From Nymphaea colorata (taxonomy: Eukaryota; Streptophyta; Magnoliopsida; Nymphaeales; Nymphaeaceae), in assembly GCF_008831285.2 (NCBI RefSeq), contig NC_045141.1, positions 12,944,106 through 13,008,105 of the forward strand: DNA of 64,000 bases, in the 5' to 3' direction. The notes below the pieces were generated by a model, which ran no database searches, had not been told where the DNA came from, and was given only the letters and a program-made list of their open reading frames with translations. This document shows positions 1 to 11,976 of this stretch, one piece after another. Made by a program: the position numbers and the translations under genes. How positions within the stretch are numbered: the stretch's first letter is position 1; each line of letters starts with the position of its first letter.

Positions 1-712
1 CTTACTAGGACCTGTTAGCGTATGGGGATCGGGTCTGTTCAGACCCGATCCTTTGTGAAGATTCTTACAGGACCGTAACAGAAAAACTGATTCTTAGACT
101 CGCTAAAGACAATGAGATATGTTATATGGTTTACCTATTGAACAAACCCCATGAATACGATCCCAAAGTATGTTCAGATCTGATCTCACCTAAATTGCTT
201 TCGATCATACACTCTTGAAAACCTGAAACTTCCAATTCATTGATCTTGCATGTCCAGCTAAGTTGCTTCGACAAAAACCTTTCTGGGCAGCCTAACTCAG
301 TGTTAGTGAACTTTCACCGATCAGCTACACTTCAGAATAAAATAGGACTTGACTACCTGGCAAACCATTATCTAAGATCAAAATCGTCATGGTCTTAATT
401 AATCCCTCTTAATTAATCCCATTGTATGAGATGAAAGTTGTTACTTTCCCAGCACACGTTTCCAAGCAGATAACAGAAAGGCAAGGAAAGCCGTGCAAAT
501 TACACTGTTGGAGTTACAAAATTAAAAGGAGAAAAGAAAAAATCAAAGCACAGACAACATTGAGCGTTGCTCCTAAACGCTGGCCAAAGAGGCTCCCCGT
601 CTTAACTGTCTTTTTCAAATACACAGAAGAACTGTAACTTCGACGACCCAAAATTCACACATAAAAGGGCACTCCAAATAATGCAAAAAACAGCAAAATA
701 TAGGGCATAGAA
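1..712. other. 3' flank of the AP-1 sigma gene
   Basis: The part nearest 712 should hold the 3' UTR of the minus-strand AP-1 sigma gene. Apart from the palindrome at 26-51 I see no coding or repeat structure. Confidence 0.5.
26..51. repeat. Perfect 12-bp inverted repeat
   Basis: Arms at 26-37 and 40-51 pair perfectly around a TT loop. The stretch is GC-rich within AT-rich surroundings near the left edge. It may be part of a foldback element whose other end lies outside the window. Confidence 0.5.
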
Positions 713-3700
713 CTACTTTGTTGCTTGCGCAATTATATTGCTTAAAGAATTAGCCTGCTCTTTAGCACTTTCCACTAAAGAATCCTGCATTCAAATCCAA
801 ATTCAGTACAGTGAGTCAAGTCAAGCAAGCATCCTGAAACTGCAGATCATAACAAACCTGTGCAGCTATAAGTCTTGCAACAGTTTTCTTGCTTGACTCT
901 TGAAGTTCACCGGCAATCAAAAGCTCATCCAGGATGAAGTATGCCTAAATGTTCATAAGAAACCAACATTAGGAAAAATCAGAAAAAGAAGGAAGGAAAC
1001 CAAAACAACTTATCTGAAAAACTGAGATTTCCAAAAAATGACCAAACACAGCAGACTAAGAATCTTAACAAATTTATAAAGAACAGGTCAACAAAGTTTG
1101 TGGACAAAGTCACATATGAGCTGTTTTATACACCAATAGCATTGATAATTCTCTTGCAATGTAGATTTTCCTGGGATTGGAAGAAAACCTAAACTATCTT
1201 GCAAGATAAAACAAATGCTAGTGTGTGGCATGGGTATTGTGTGTGTGCATAGAGAATGCCAAAAAAATAATAATAATTTGATTGCAAATGATACCTTGTG
1301 GAAATTGAATATCAAGTCCAACTCACATACCTGAGGAAACATAAAGAAGTATTAAGATAGTCTTTCATACAAAAAAAACCAATGTCTAGAGACAATGATG
1401 GCATTCAGAGGCTTACACTGCCAAAATAGCGATCAAGTATCTCAACAAAATGATGTATTATTTCAAGTACTTCCAGTTCATTGTCATCCTGATCTATGCA
1501 CATACAGAAGTAAAGGCTAGCATATCTGCAAGCCACCCAATTATCCAGATTATCAGGTAAGGAATGTCAATAATGGAACCAATGTGTCTCTTACCTTTTA
1601 TAGACAACTTTGTACCCTCTCCACTCAACAAAGTTACAAAGCTTTGGGCCTCTCGTGAGAATAAGACCACTGAGCTCTCGAATTACCTTCAGAAATATAA
1701 AGAAGAAAATATAAACATCTGTGCAGTATGAAATTATTAATATTAAACGTAAACATGCACTGAAGATATTTGTCCTTCTATCAATTAACAACAATATCAT
1801 AATATTCTGAAAATATTGTCAGGAAAAAATTGCCATGATATTATCCCTAGAATTCATAGTAAAAAAAGTACATCCAAATTTATATTTTTAAGTATATGAT
1901 TTCCTTATTTTTGTCAACTTGATATCTTTATGTCATCATTGCTTTCTCTCAGATAGGTGCAGATGCAGGGTGTAGGGTGAGTGCAGATGTGGATTGTATC
2001 ATCTTATAAAAACTCAGGGGGGCACAGCAAGAGTATACTGGTCCCACTCTCTCCATATCGAGATTCGCAACTACCAATCAATGAACTATGAAGAACATTT
2101 CTGATAAAAAAATTATGGTAAAAAATAAGATATCAATTGTTGTTCAATACTCAATAACTGAAAAAAAAATTATTTCAAATTGTATGCAGAACATCAAGGT
2201 GTTGCTTTCAGTAAGGCCAATCAAGCAATTAAAAAAGATGATACAATAAATTGACCAGCAAAGCCAAACAAGAAGAAACTATACTACAGTACCACGGAAA
2301 ATCATAATATCAAAAGCAAAAGAATATCTAGAAAGGGCATCTGGAAAAGAGCTAAACAATTTATATGATTCATTTAATTGCCACAACTTAAGCCAAAGCT
2401 AAGCCTAATGTGCAGATTACATGTTGACAGATTCAGGTGGGTGCTAAAGAGAGCACACAGCATGGCTGACCATTGAACTTGGTGACTCAGCCTGATCCTG
2501 ATCACACCCATAGTAGACATACAACACCGCCTGATGCACATGCAATACAGGTGCATGTACAAGCCCAAATTTCTCTATTCTTTACATTTTTTTTGTTCTC
2601 CTTTACAAGCTCACAAAGACATTTGCCATTTCAGACAAACAGTACAGCTCAATGTCCTTCAGAATCATTTCTCTCAGTGCCAGAAATAAACATCAGTAGA
2701 ATATAGTGAAAAGGAATCATAAAGTTTTGTTAGCTAACCTGGAAGAACAAGGGTTTTAGAGGTGCCAAGACAAAAAAATCAACTGAAACTTCTTCAACCA
2801 TTTACATAAGCAAAACTACCTTAGTGTTAGTCTTAGTTGCATTCTTTTTAGATTGTAACCAGAAGAGAAGTGATAGTAAATAAACTAGATACATGTCAAA
2901 GTAGCTAGTTCTCAAAAGCATAAAACATCAATAGTTGAAATGATTCAGGCATATTGTAGCATCTTATATCTAGGATAAGAATCTAGCTCCAAGGTCAAGC
3001 AAACAACAAAACTAAACTACCAAAGAGACAAGACACAGAGAATGCTGCATGAAAATTACACAACTTGACCTGCTTACCTTCGTCCTCTCCTTCTGTGAAT
3101 AAGGTGAATACCATTTTGTTAGCCTCACCTTGCCTTGGCGACTGATCAGAAGCACAAAGTGAATCTGTGTGACATATTATAGATGTTTAATTGTTATACA
3201 GTGTATAACAAAAATGAAAAGCAAAGTATCTCCTTCCACTAAAAAAGAAGCAGCTTTCACTTTAGGCTTATTAGTTGCAGAAATTAAGAATAATTAATAT
3301 AACATGAAAGTTTTATAATAACTAAGCAATTATGGTAAACATTGAAAAGAAAAATGCCTGGCACAACAACAATACATACTAACGTGCAAGAAATCCATAC
3401 ACAAGTCTTTGGAGAAAGCATGTTAGAATGGAAAGTAAACACCACTTGTAAGTTAATATACTCAATTGGCCAAAATCAAATAAGACCAATTACAAAACCC
3501 TTCTCAAATTGGCAAAAACTGAACAAGATCAATTACGAACCCAAAAACGTTAACTCTAAACTGGGTAGCATTTTTACTCATGTCCCACCTTTGCTTTTTT
3601 TTTTTGTGTCAATATTGCAGTACTCCTAAAGTGATTGCAGGTTACTCAGTGAAGATTTTATTTTGTACTTTTTCAGTTCTTCTTTTTATTCATATGATGT

Positions 3701-5498
3701 TTGACTGTTTGAAACATTTTTAGGGCAAGATTTTTTCAAGTGAAAGCTTAAGCATAACTTTCAAGGATATTTCTTAAATATTAATTTGAATAAGTGTGGA
3801 AGGAAGTGTATGAAAAGAAAGAAAGGAGAGAAGCATTTACTACGAATATCCAACCATGCAACCAAAGATATAAGCTTTGCCATGTAAGATAGGGAATATG
3901 ATAACACTTAAGGGGTCGTTTGGCAGCAGGGACACATTGTGAGTGTCCCATAAACCTACCTCAAAGAACAATGTGTCCCTGCTGCCAAACAACCCCTAAA
4001 AGAGATAGGAAAACTGAAGGAGAAACCCAAAAGCAAGTGATGCTTCTGAATAAAAAAAAGTTGTAAGTCTAGACTGTCGACTCACTCACTAGTGACATGA
4101 AGAAAATCTAAATGCACCAAATAAGTGGCTGCCATGAACAAAAAGCTGCGGTTATCCTGGTGAATGAGCAACCAGATGAGGAAAGGCTTAAAAATGTCAC
4201 AGTAAGTTGAGCTTATGAATATTCAAGGGAGATTTGATATCTTTGTTCGACCATGATATAAAAGTTTCATTGGCTTTTACATAAAGCTCTACATTTCATG
4301 AGAAAATGCTAGCCTGCTTGATAACTCTCATGTTGGATCAAAATATTTTTTTCATGTTATCACGACCAGTTTTTATGTTATCGTAGCATCTTTTACTTTT
4401 TTTCATATTCATGAACGAAAGTCAGTTGCCATCTCAGGCTACAGCTTTGTATTAAGTACGGGTAAATTGTTCATTATTGTTTATAATTTCATACTTAGAA
4501 TATTGCATGTTCAATTTGAGTCCTTTTTTCCCCTCTTCTCTAAGATTCTCACGATATGGGCATTATATTCAATTTTAGATTGAATAGTTAATATGTGTAA
4601 CTTTATAACATTCACAATCAGTTTGCCTCATTCCCAACAGAAGGATATGAAATTGCTTAACAGCCAAGGCGCATGAAAGCCAACTCTATGGAACACACAA
4701 AAAAAAAAAAAAAATCAGCAAGTGGTTTTCTAGACGCAGAAAGCAGGCAAGAGATTGGCTTCTCAAGACAATGGTTCGAGAGCTCTTTGTGCTCAAATAC
4801 TTGCCGTCACATCTACGACGAGCTAAAAGATTCCCCATGAAAAATGGCCCACTTTCCACCACACGAAATGATTTTTCAAATGGTTTTTCACGTTAACTAC
4901 CGATGAAGCATTAAAACTTAAATCTCTATAAGACTTGAATTGCATCATCAAAGCTTTTCAACCAATTCACCAGAACCAACAATTAAGTAGCCTAAATCCT
5001 GCAAAAACTATTACCCTCAAGTATGCCATCTGCAATCGCCGCAGCAAGAACAGGCATGACCATGAACACCTTTTAACCATGAATTTACCACTGCCCATGT
5101 AACGACCGTAAAATCTTCAATATAACAAATTATACTAGATGTTTATACAGTTAGCGTGTAGGGGTCGAGTATGCCCAAGGGAGATTTCTTCCTTTTTCGT
5201 TTCCCCTAAGGACTTTCTGTAATTGGAAATGTCGGTTAACTCTAATTCTAAGTCATTTTTCAAAAACATAAAAAATACATATTCATCGCGTCCTCGTCCA
5301 ACTACCTAATACATCCCAAGCCCTTTCGTTCCGATAGATCTTAACCTAATTCATCAGATCTCATCATACTCTTCTGATAAAACAAAGACGTTTTCACAAT
5401 TTCCCATTTTATCATCCACTCAAAAAAGCAAAAACGTGAAATAAAACAAGAATCAAGGATCCAGATGCTAAAGAGAGGACCGGAACAGAGAGTACCAT
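713..5498 (-). CDS. AP1S: AP-1 complex subunit sigma (clathrin adaptor small chain)
   Basis: Small subunit of the AP-1 clathrin adaptor, which sorts cargo at the trans-Golgi network and early endosomes. Coding pieces on the minus strand, in order: 5498-5496 (ATG only), 3164-3078, 1686-1595, 1525-1417, 1330-1295, 944-858 and 784-713, ending in TAG. They join in phase to 161 residues, the usual length of plant AP-1 sigma. Recognisable blocks are [19 protein letters not shown] at the N-terminus, [19 protein letters not shown] in the middle, then [12 protein letters not shown] and a C-terminal IIAQATK. Together these form the longin-like clathrin-adaptor small-chain fold (about residues 1-141) plus the plant C-terminal extension. 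All introns are GT-AG: intron 1 is 2.3 kb, intron 2 is 1.4 kb, and three are under 100 bp. The start is chosen because only an ATG exon completes the conserved N-terminal MIHFV. Family assignment is firm; which paralogue it is cannot be told. Confidence 0.93.
3912..3996. mobile_element. 85-bp Tourist/PIF-Harbinger-like MITE
   Basis: The element is almost entirely two inverted arms of about 30 bp. The left arm begins GGGGTCGTTTGGCAGCAGGG and the right arm is its complement with one difference. It is flanked by TAA on both sides (3909-3911 and 3997-3999), the 3-bp TWA target duplication typical of PIF/Harbinger MITEs. It sits inside intron 1 of the AP-1 sigma gene and has no coding capacity. 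Confidence 0.8.
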
Positions 5499-5944
5499 AT
5501 CGCTGGACGGATCTTGTCGAACCGCAGGGGTAATAGGAGAAAACGAGGGCAATAGCAACAGCGACGGCGGATCGGAGGAGCGGCGACCGTGGCGTTGGCG
5601 GATGCTGCCCTGTCTTCCCTGCCGGTCAGATGCCAAAAATGAATATATTAGGGCAACAGAGAAAAGGAGGGCATCAGAGAGCAAGAGAGAAAGGGAGAAA
5701 GAGAGAAAGGGAGATGCCACAGAACCTGCGAGCGACGGTGATTAGGGCACTGATTTGGGAGAAGACGAGGGCATCAGAGAGCAAGAGAGAAAGAGGGAAA
5801 GATCACCGGCAGAGGAGCGGAGCAGCGACGGTGAGTGCGGCGACGGTGGGAGCGGCCTCTGGTGCGACAGTGAGAAGCGACAGGGTCGAGCGGGGAGGAG
5901 CTGCGGGCGGAGGGAGGAAATGAGGGGGAAGGGTGTCGAGCGCG
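5499..5944 (-). other. 5' leader and promoter region of AP-1 sigma
   Basis: GC-rich, purine-rich sequence directly upstream of the isolated ATG exon, so it probably contains the 5' UTR and proximal promoter. It holds an internal direct repeat with a 100-bp offset (a block starting GCATCAGAGAGCAAGAGAGA at 5671 and again at 5771). Open frames on both strands here are low-complexity GA/TC translations. No clear TATA box was found. Confidence 0.4.
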
Positions 5945-6027
5945 GGTGAGATTCCACCCGCTCCCATTTTACGGGGTGAATTTCACCACGTTTGCCCCAC
6001 TTTTAGTGGGGCGGGTGAAATTTCACC
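5945..6027. repeat. Foldback with three copies of a GGTGAAATTTCACC-type palindrome
   Basis: Outer arms at 5945-5960 and 6012-6027 are inverted copies with two differences. The right arm contains GGTGAAATTTCACC, itself a perfect palindrome. A third version (GGTGAATTTCACC) lies near 5975-5988. A small GCCCCACTTTTAGTGGGGC stem-loop sits between the last two. It may be a MITE remnant or a promoter element of the AP-1 sigma gene. Confidence 0.55.
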
Positions 6028-6650
6028 TATTCTTTCGAAAAAAAAAAAAACTTCAACCGATCAATCAAACGTCCCCTTAACATACGTGAACTTAAGTAGC
6101 CGACTTCCGGCTTGCTAACGTACCGGAGTAGCATGTGTGTTCGGGTCGGGAATGTTCCACCGTTTCCATGTTGAGTATTTTCATATTTTTATAAAAATAA
6201 TTTTGTTCATATTTCATTTGTTTTTTTTCTTTTTGGGTTTTTAATTTGATCATCTCCGGCTCTTAAGACATAGTCTCATGCTAGGGCCAAACGTACAACA
6301 ATGCCAAAAGTAATATAGTCAATTAAAAAGTTTTCAAATTTGAGTATGCTAATGCAATGACACTAAAACATTAATCCGTTCAAATTTCATTGACGCTGTT
6401 TTTCTCAAACGAGAATAGATAGAGGTTATATTTTCTCACTTGTTTTTATTTATTTTCTTTCTCTTACATGTTTTTTTTTTTATTAAGACCAAACAGTTTA
6501 GAAAAGCGACCGGAGGCTCCATCATTTTCATTGTTTTTGGGGTTATGAATTGTATTGGTATGAATGACGGCAACGGTGCACCTTTCAACTTATGGACCGC
6601 ATTTCACTTTTAAGATACAAACACATAGCACCAAAAATATAACAGAATAA

Positions 6651-6721
6651 AGCTAGAGATCTGTCTCTTTGCAAGCCCCCAACTCGATCAGCTAGAGATC
6701 TGTCTCTTTGTAAGCCCCCAA
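6651..6721. repeat. Direct duplication, period 39 bp
   Basis: A block starting AGCTAGAGATCTGTCTCTTT occurs at 6651 and again at 6690, with one difference across about 32 bp. Confidence 0.75.
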
Positions 6722-6935
6722 ACAGATAATCTCTCTCTCACTCTCACCTTAAATTAAGACCAAATAGAGATCAATTTGCATGCTATGCTTATAATATGAG
6801 AATCTATTTAAGGACCTACAATATTTTAGTTATAATTTGAAATACTTGTCTCGTCTTTTAGAGTTTTCTAATATGAACTACCGTTATGAAGCCTAGTGAC
6901 TGTTACTTCGTATAGCAGAGCAATGTCAGTCATAA

Positions 6936-7330
6936 GGGTATGTTTGATGATATCAGAATTGTGGACTTATGGAATTAAAATTATTATTTTTGCTGAAATG
7001 GAAATTGCACTATCAAACAAAAAATTTAGACCCAAGAATTATATGCTCATTCTTGAATTAAGATATGAAATTATAATTTTAACTTATACGGTGGAACTAT
7101 GATTCCAAAATTTTAGATTTTTTTCATTTCTATTTAAGGTATATGTTATGATGCCTTTAATTCATCAATTCTATAATTTTGACTCCAGTTTTATCGAAGA
7201 CATAGTTTTCAATTTTGGAATCAAAATTCAAGACTATCAAACATAAATAAAAAATAGAACTGAAATTTTCATTCTGATTTCAATTTGAGGTAAAACTTTG
7301 TTTTCAAAATTCAAGGTCATCAAATGGCTC
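6936..7330. mobile_element. MITE-like inverted-repeat element (about 395 bp)
   Basis: The left end GGGTATGTTTGATGATATCA and the complement of the right end (GAGCCATTTGATGACCTTGA) share a TTTGATGA core and a following AATT-rich stretch. Outside them stand TAA and TTA trinucleotides. The AT-rich, non-coding interior suits a Tourist-like MITE. The arms are imperfect, so the boundaries are approximate. Confidence 0.4.
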
Positions 7331-9841
7331 TTATAGTTGTGAGTATGAAATATGAGTTTAGTTTGTGAAAAATCAAACATATTGAAATAAATTGTCTCCT
7401 AATATAAGATAGAATTTAGAGCTATAAAATTTGAACGGAAATTATACCAACAATGGAGAAGGTTGCAAATACGAAAGTAACTATGCAAATTGGCATTAGG
7501 GGGAGTGTCCAAATCAAGGGACATTTTTTTGCATTTCAAAGTTCCAGAAAATGAAAGATTTTGTTGGTGAAGTTATCAACATTTGGAAGGTGCTATGAAT
7601 GACCAAGGAGAGCTGCTACGTTTTGAAAGAGTACCATGTTCATGCCATTTCTTATTTGTAGCCCCCTAGCTTCCCCCTTAAAACATTGTCTCTCTCTGTC
7701 ATAGGTAGCGCAACCGATCGTGTTGGATGACCTGTTATAGCCAGGTCCTTAGTTCGATTCTTAGAAGGTGTTATCTTGATGGTATTGAAGAGTAGTATTG
7801 ATCTTAAGATTAGAGTGCCATTACGAGGCCAAGTAGACCGGTTCTTGTCCTTCCTCTTATCTTCTTGCCCCTCTCTCTCTCTCTCTCTCTCATACAAGAC
7901 ACCAAGCTACGTTTGGATTGATGTGGGCAAAAAACTTTTTTTTTTTCATATTGGTGCCTTTAACTTCCATTTATATATATTGTTACCCTTGAAGCCAAGC
8001 AAATTGTTTGCTATACACTTTCACTGTCTAACATGCAATGTGTCTTCCCCCTTAAAGGTATGTGAGTTACAGACACAATATGGAGGCATTAAGGTGCCAT
8101 ATTAGTGAAATTTGTATATTTGTTGCTATTTTTACCATGTCTCATTCAACAGTTGAACCATAATATATTTGTTGCTACCCCAATTTATTGATTGGGAAGC
8201 ATAAACTAAATTCATGTAGACATCACCACCACAAACAATACCCAACTAGATCAACATTAAAAGCTTACCAAAAGTCAAATTAGAGTTTATAGATCAAATG
8301 AAGTTGTACAAATTTTAAATATTTACAATCCAAGATTCACAATCCAGTACTACTATCTCAAAGAGCGCTACAAGAATGTACCTTAGCGGCACAAGATAAA
8401 ACGACAAGCATCGGAAACACCTTGTATTCCCTAACACGAGCTAAGGAAACGTCAGGGAAGGTGTCTTTTGTTTTTTAACTAATGCTGGTTTTGTACTCGT
8501 CACAAATAGTCTAAGCAATTAGATTTCGGTAACGGGATTGTTCTATCCAGGGGTGCCGGCCGGCAGGAGCCTTGGCTTCCCTTAAAAAGAAATATATTGA
8601 AACTATAATTCGGCCCCTCACTAAAAATTCTTTCACTTCGCCCCTTGATTTACTTGTGAAAAACAAAGACCAATTAAAACAATCAGTGCCGGTGGTATGT
8701 GGTGGGCACGCCACTATTTACTGACGCATTTTTTCACGGGACCAATTCTTTGTACTATTACCAACACGTTTTTTCACGTCGCTCACTATAGTTTTTTTTG
8801 ACTACCTGGCCACCATTTTTTGTGACACTTTTTTTTTCCTGCTTTCTGTGACATGAAGATTGCATCAGTAATAACATCCTCGCCAATACATGCATGTTTC
8901 GTTAGTGAAAGCAACGGCAATGACCTTTTTTCAATTGGCATTTGAGATTGTGTTGGTATAAATGTTAGTAAAGGTTTTACTGATATTTTAGCAATTTTTA
9001 CTGACTTTTTTCTTTGTCGTTAAAGGGCCTTTTCTTTGTGCGATAAATCTTTCTAGGTATCGTCCTCAAGGTTGCTACATCAAACATACCAATAAATTCT
9101 CTTTTAAACCATTTCACGTGCATGCTACATGCAATATATATATATATATATATTCTTGCCTTGTTAACTTCATGCAAGACATGCAGCAACAGCTGAAAAA
9201 GCAAATGAGCAAATAAAAAAATTGGTAAGTTATAATTTGGCGCATAGGTCTCATAAAAATCTCATTCCTTGTTAAATAGCTCAGTTGTTGGCAGTGGTGG
9301 CAGAAATCTTTAGCTAAGAAGAACTAAAAGTTTACAATTAGGATGCATTTTCTAAAAGCGTTCCCTTGTGGGACTCACTACTTTGATAGTGATAATAGTA
9401 ACAACACTGAAAAAGAACAAATTGAAAAAGGTTGGGCATGTTCATGGTTTGGGTTTTCTTGCCATCAAGATGGCTCAGTGTTGGACTCTAGCAGTCTGGC
9501 CCAGATATGGACCTAACACTGTTATATCAGCAATGGTAGTGAAACCAGCCATTTTCTTTTACTTTTTTGGAAAGGGATTCCCAAAACTTTGATCTTAGAC
9601 ACGTGGTGCAATTTTACTTATTTTATGGATGGAATATTTTTTCGTGACAAGCAATAACATTTTTATTAATGGTTAATTGTGACTTATGGTTTGAGCTTTA
9701 GAAGGTAAAAAAAAAAAAAATGAATTTTTATTCTAAAAGCTCATGTCCAACATTACTTGGCTTACAGAGGGCAACCCTGACAGGCAGATTTTTTTCAGTC
9801 ATGAGCTAATGCAATAAAATGGAAGAATGAGACCTTAAGCT

Positions 9842-10070
9842 GGCTGGGCATTGGTTCTGGTATCGGCTCGACGATCAGGCCCAAAAAAAGGCATAGTGGG
9901 CCGGCTCGGGTTGGCCCGATATGTGTTTTTTAATATCATTTTTTATAGTGATATGTATTTTATTACAGTTAATTATATTTATGTATTGTTTGTATTTAAA
10001 AATATATTTGTTATTTTAACCTAGTCGGGCCGGGCCCAGGCTCGAGGTTTGGGTGTCTCGGGTCAACGGT
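9842..10070. mobile_element. GC-ended repeat, family member 1
   Basis: An AT-rich core lies between GC-rich ends rich in GGGCCGGGCCCAGGCTCG-type words. The left end GGCTGGGCATTGG and the core TAATTATATTTAT...TTTAAAAATATATTT recur in the same orientation at 39312-39620. This points to a dispersed non-autonomous element. The right boundary is uncertain. Confidence 0.5.
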
Positions 10071-10566
10071 GTGGGGAAGCTCAAAGAAGCTTATTATACC
10101 CCCTAGAACTCAAGGTACCAAAAAACCTTAGCAGTTAGAAAGCAAATTGTTTATCTTACACGGGTAGATTATGTTTCACTTAGGGAGAAGAGTTTAGCTT
10201 TAAGAATAATTATTTCATAAAAAATGAGCTAATTAAATAGATATAAAATTTGTAAACCCAGAAAAATTTATCTGAGGAAAAGTGTTCCAAAACTATATGG
10301 TGGTTCATTGAGAGCTTGCTCAAAAAATAATTCAAACTTGAAAAATATGGGATTACAGAGTTTCACTAATTGGGGTGAGAATAAAAGCTATTTCATCCCA
10401 CCACCCAATTAAAAGCGAAAGTCCTCATTCCTTGTGGTACATACCTACTTTCATGCCTAGGAATTATAATAAAGTAACATATCAATACTGTAAATTTTGA
10501 TTGTCTTTGCACTAGAGATGATCGATTCACAATAGCCCATATGAACCTTAAAAAACTAACCTAAAA

Positions 10567-10682
10567 TTTAAACTATTTTTTAATTATATTTTATTAATGT
10601 AACAATGTTTATTTATTATCCACCTTTAAACTATTTTTTAATTATATTTTATTAATGTAACAATGTTTATTTATTATCCACC
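10567..10682. repeat. Perfect 58-bp tandem duplication
   Basis: Two adjacent copies (10567-10624 and 10625-10682) of an AT-rich 58-bp unit are identical. This implies a recent slippage or duplication event, or an assembly artefact. Confidence 0.9.
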
Positions 10683-11976
10683 CAAAGAGTTCGTTATCAA
10701 TTACAAGATCAATTTATTATTCAATATATGTTGACTGATTGTCCCACAAAAACAAATTACTTACCGGATGCGTAGGAGCCGGGAGTTTCCACCGAGAAAG
10801 CACCGGATGGGATCATCGTTGATTGACTATGACTTCTAAGTTCTATCATTCTAAACCAACTAGAAAAAGGCTCCGGCGAGTTATATATATAAAGTGTGTA
10901 TAAAACTTTTATTTTAGTTTGCTTTTCACTCTTTGTAAGTAATCATTAATTTATATATTAAAGCAAGCAGATCCAGCTACCTTAATTTTTGTAGTTTGCC
11001 AGCCTATAGCCTCTCACATTCACAACCTCTAAAATACATCGTTCAATTTTGATAATGAAGTTATAAAAACTAATCATGAATTAATTTTACGTTTTCAACA
11101 AATCCCATTACCCACTTAACCTAATGTAAAAGGACAAAAAAATAAGAAACATAAATAGAATTATTAATCTTTTTAATTGTTAACAAGTTCGTCATGTAAG
11201 TGATCATTTCAACATTTTCTAACTAATGATGTACGCATAAGGTAAGGATATGTGGAATTGTCATTTCAAAATTTGTTAACAAAGAAATTAATTTTGACAA
11301 GGAAGTTGCACCTGCTTGTCAAAGGGATAAATCATATTTAAGTTGAAATGGATGCTATTAATAATAAAGAAAAACCACTTTTGAGATGATAATCTTGGAT
11401 TAGTTTTACATGCTTTATCTGTAACTAGATTAACCAAAATTTTTTCTACGATAAAATACTGTTCAATTCATAAAACAATCTCAAGAGTATAAAGTAAATT
11501 CAATTGTGATGCCAAAGGGACTGAAAATTAACCGTGAGGAGTAAAAAGAGGGCAACAACCGGAGCAAAGCGACAAAGGCCGTGAAAAGCGAAAAAGGACG
11601 GCGACGGCCTAAAGCCAGCGAGTTCCTGATTGATTTTGGTCCGTTGATCTCCCAACGGATGGTCAAGTAACAGGAGAAGGTCCGCCGCAAATCTTGCTGG
11701 CTGCCATTAACCGGACCTGTGTTTGTGTCTGGTTAAATGGAGGCAGAGGGAAAAAACTAAAAAGTGAAAAGAAAAATGGAGGTCGTTTAAAGGGGACGAG
11801 GGTTGTGGCCCTTGTGGGTGTTAGGTGTGCCGTGGCGGTGGGGCATAGGGCGGAGACGGCTTGAAGCACAAGCTTTCTTCCTTCCCACTTCCCCCACCCA
11901 CAAGCCACAACGACCTTTCCAAGCACCACAAGCAAGGGAGGGGAGGATTGGGTCGTCAAAGGTCAAGAGGCGTTAA

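Larger units (their letters stand above)
6028..11976. other. Intergenic region between AP-1 sigma and the Spinster gene
   Basis: AT-rich sequence with no gene I can support. It holds a 39-bp tandem duplication (6651), two MITE-like elements (6936 and 9842), a tRNA-like stretch (7690-7780), a CT tract (7872-7890), a TA tract (9134-9150) and a perfect 58-bp duplication (10567). The last few hundred bases before 11977 should contain the promoter and 5' UTR of the Spinster gene. There is no obvious TATA box, and the stretch 11700-11950 is less AT-rich than its surroundings. Confidence 0.5.

Noticed and set aside
5630-5957. Several open frames around the AP-1 sigma leader
   Set aside because: All are Arg/Glu/Gly or Ser/Pro low-complexity products of purine-rich sequence, with no protein-level pattern.
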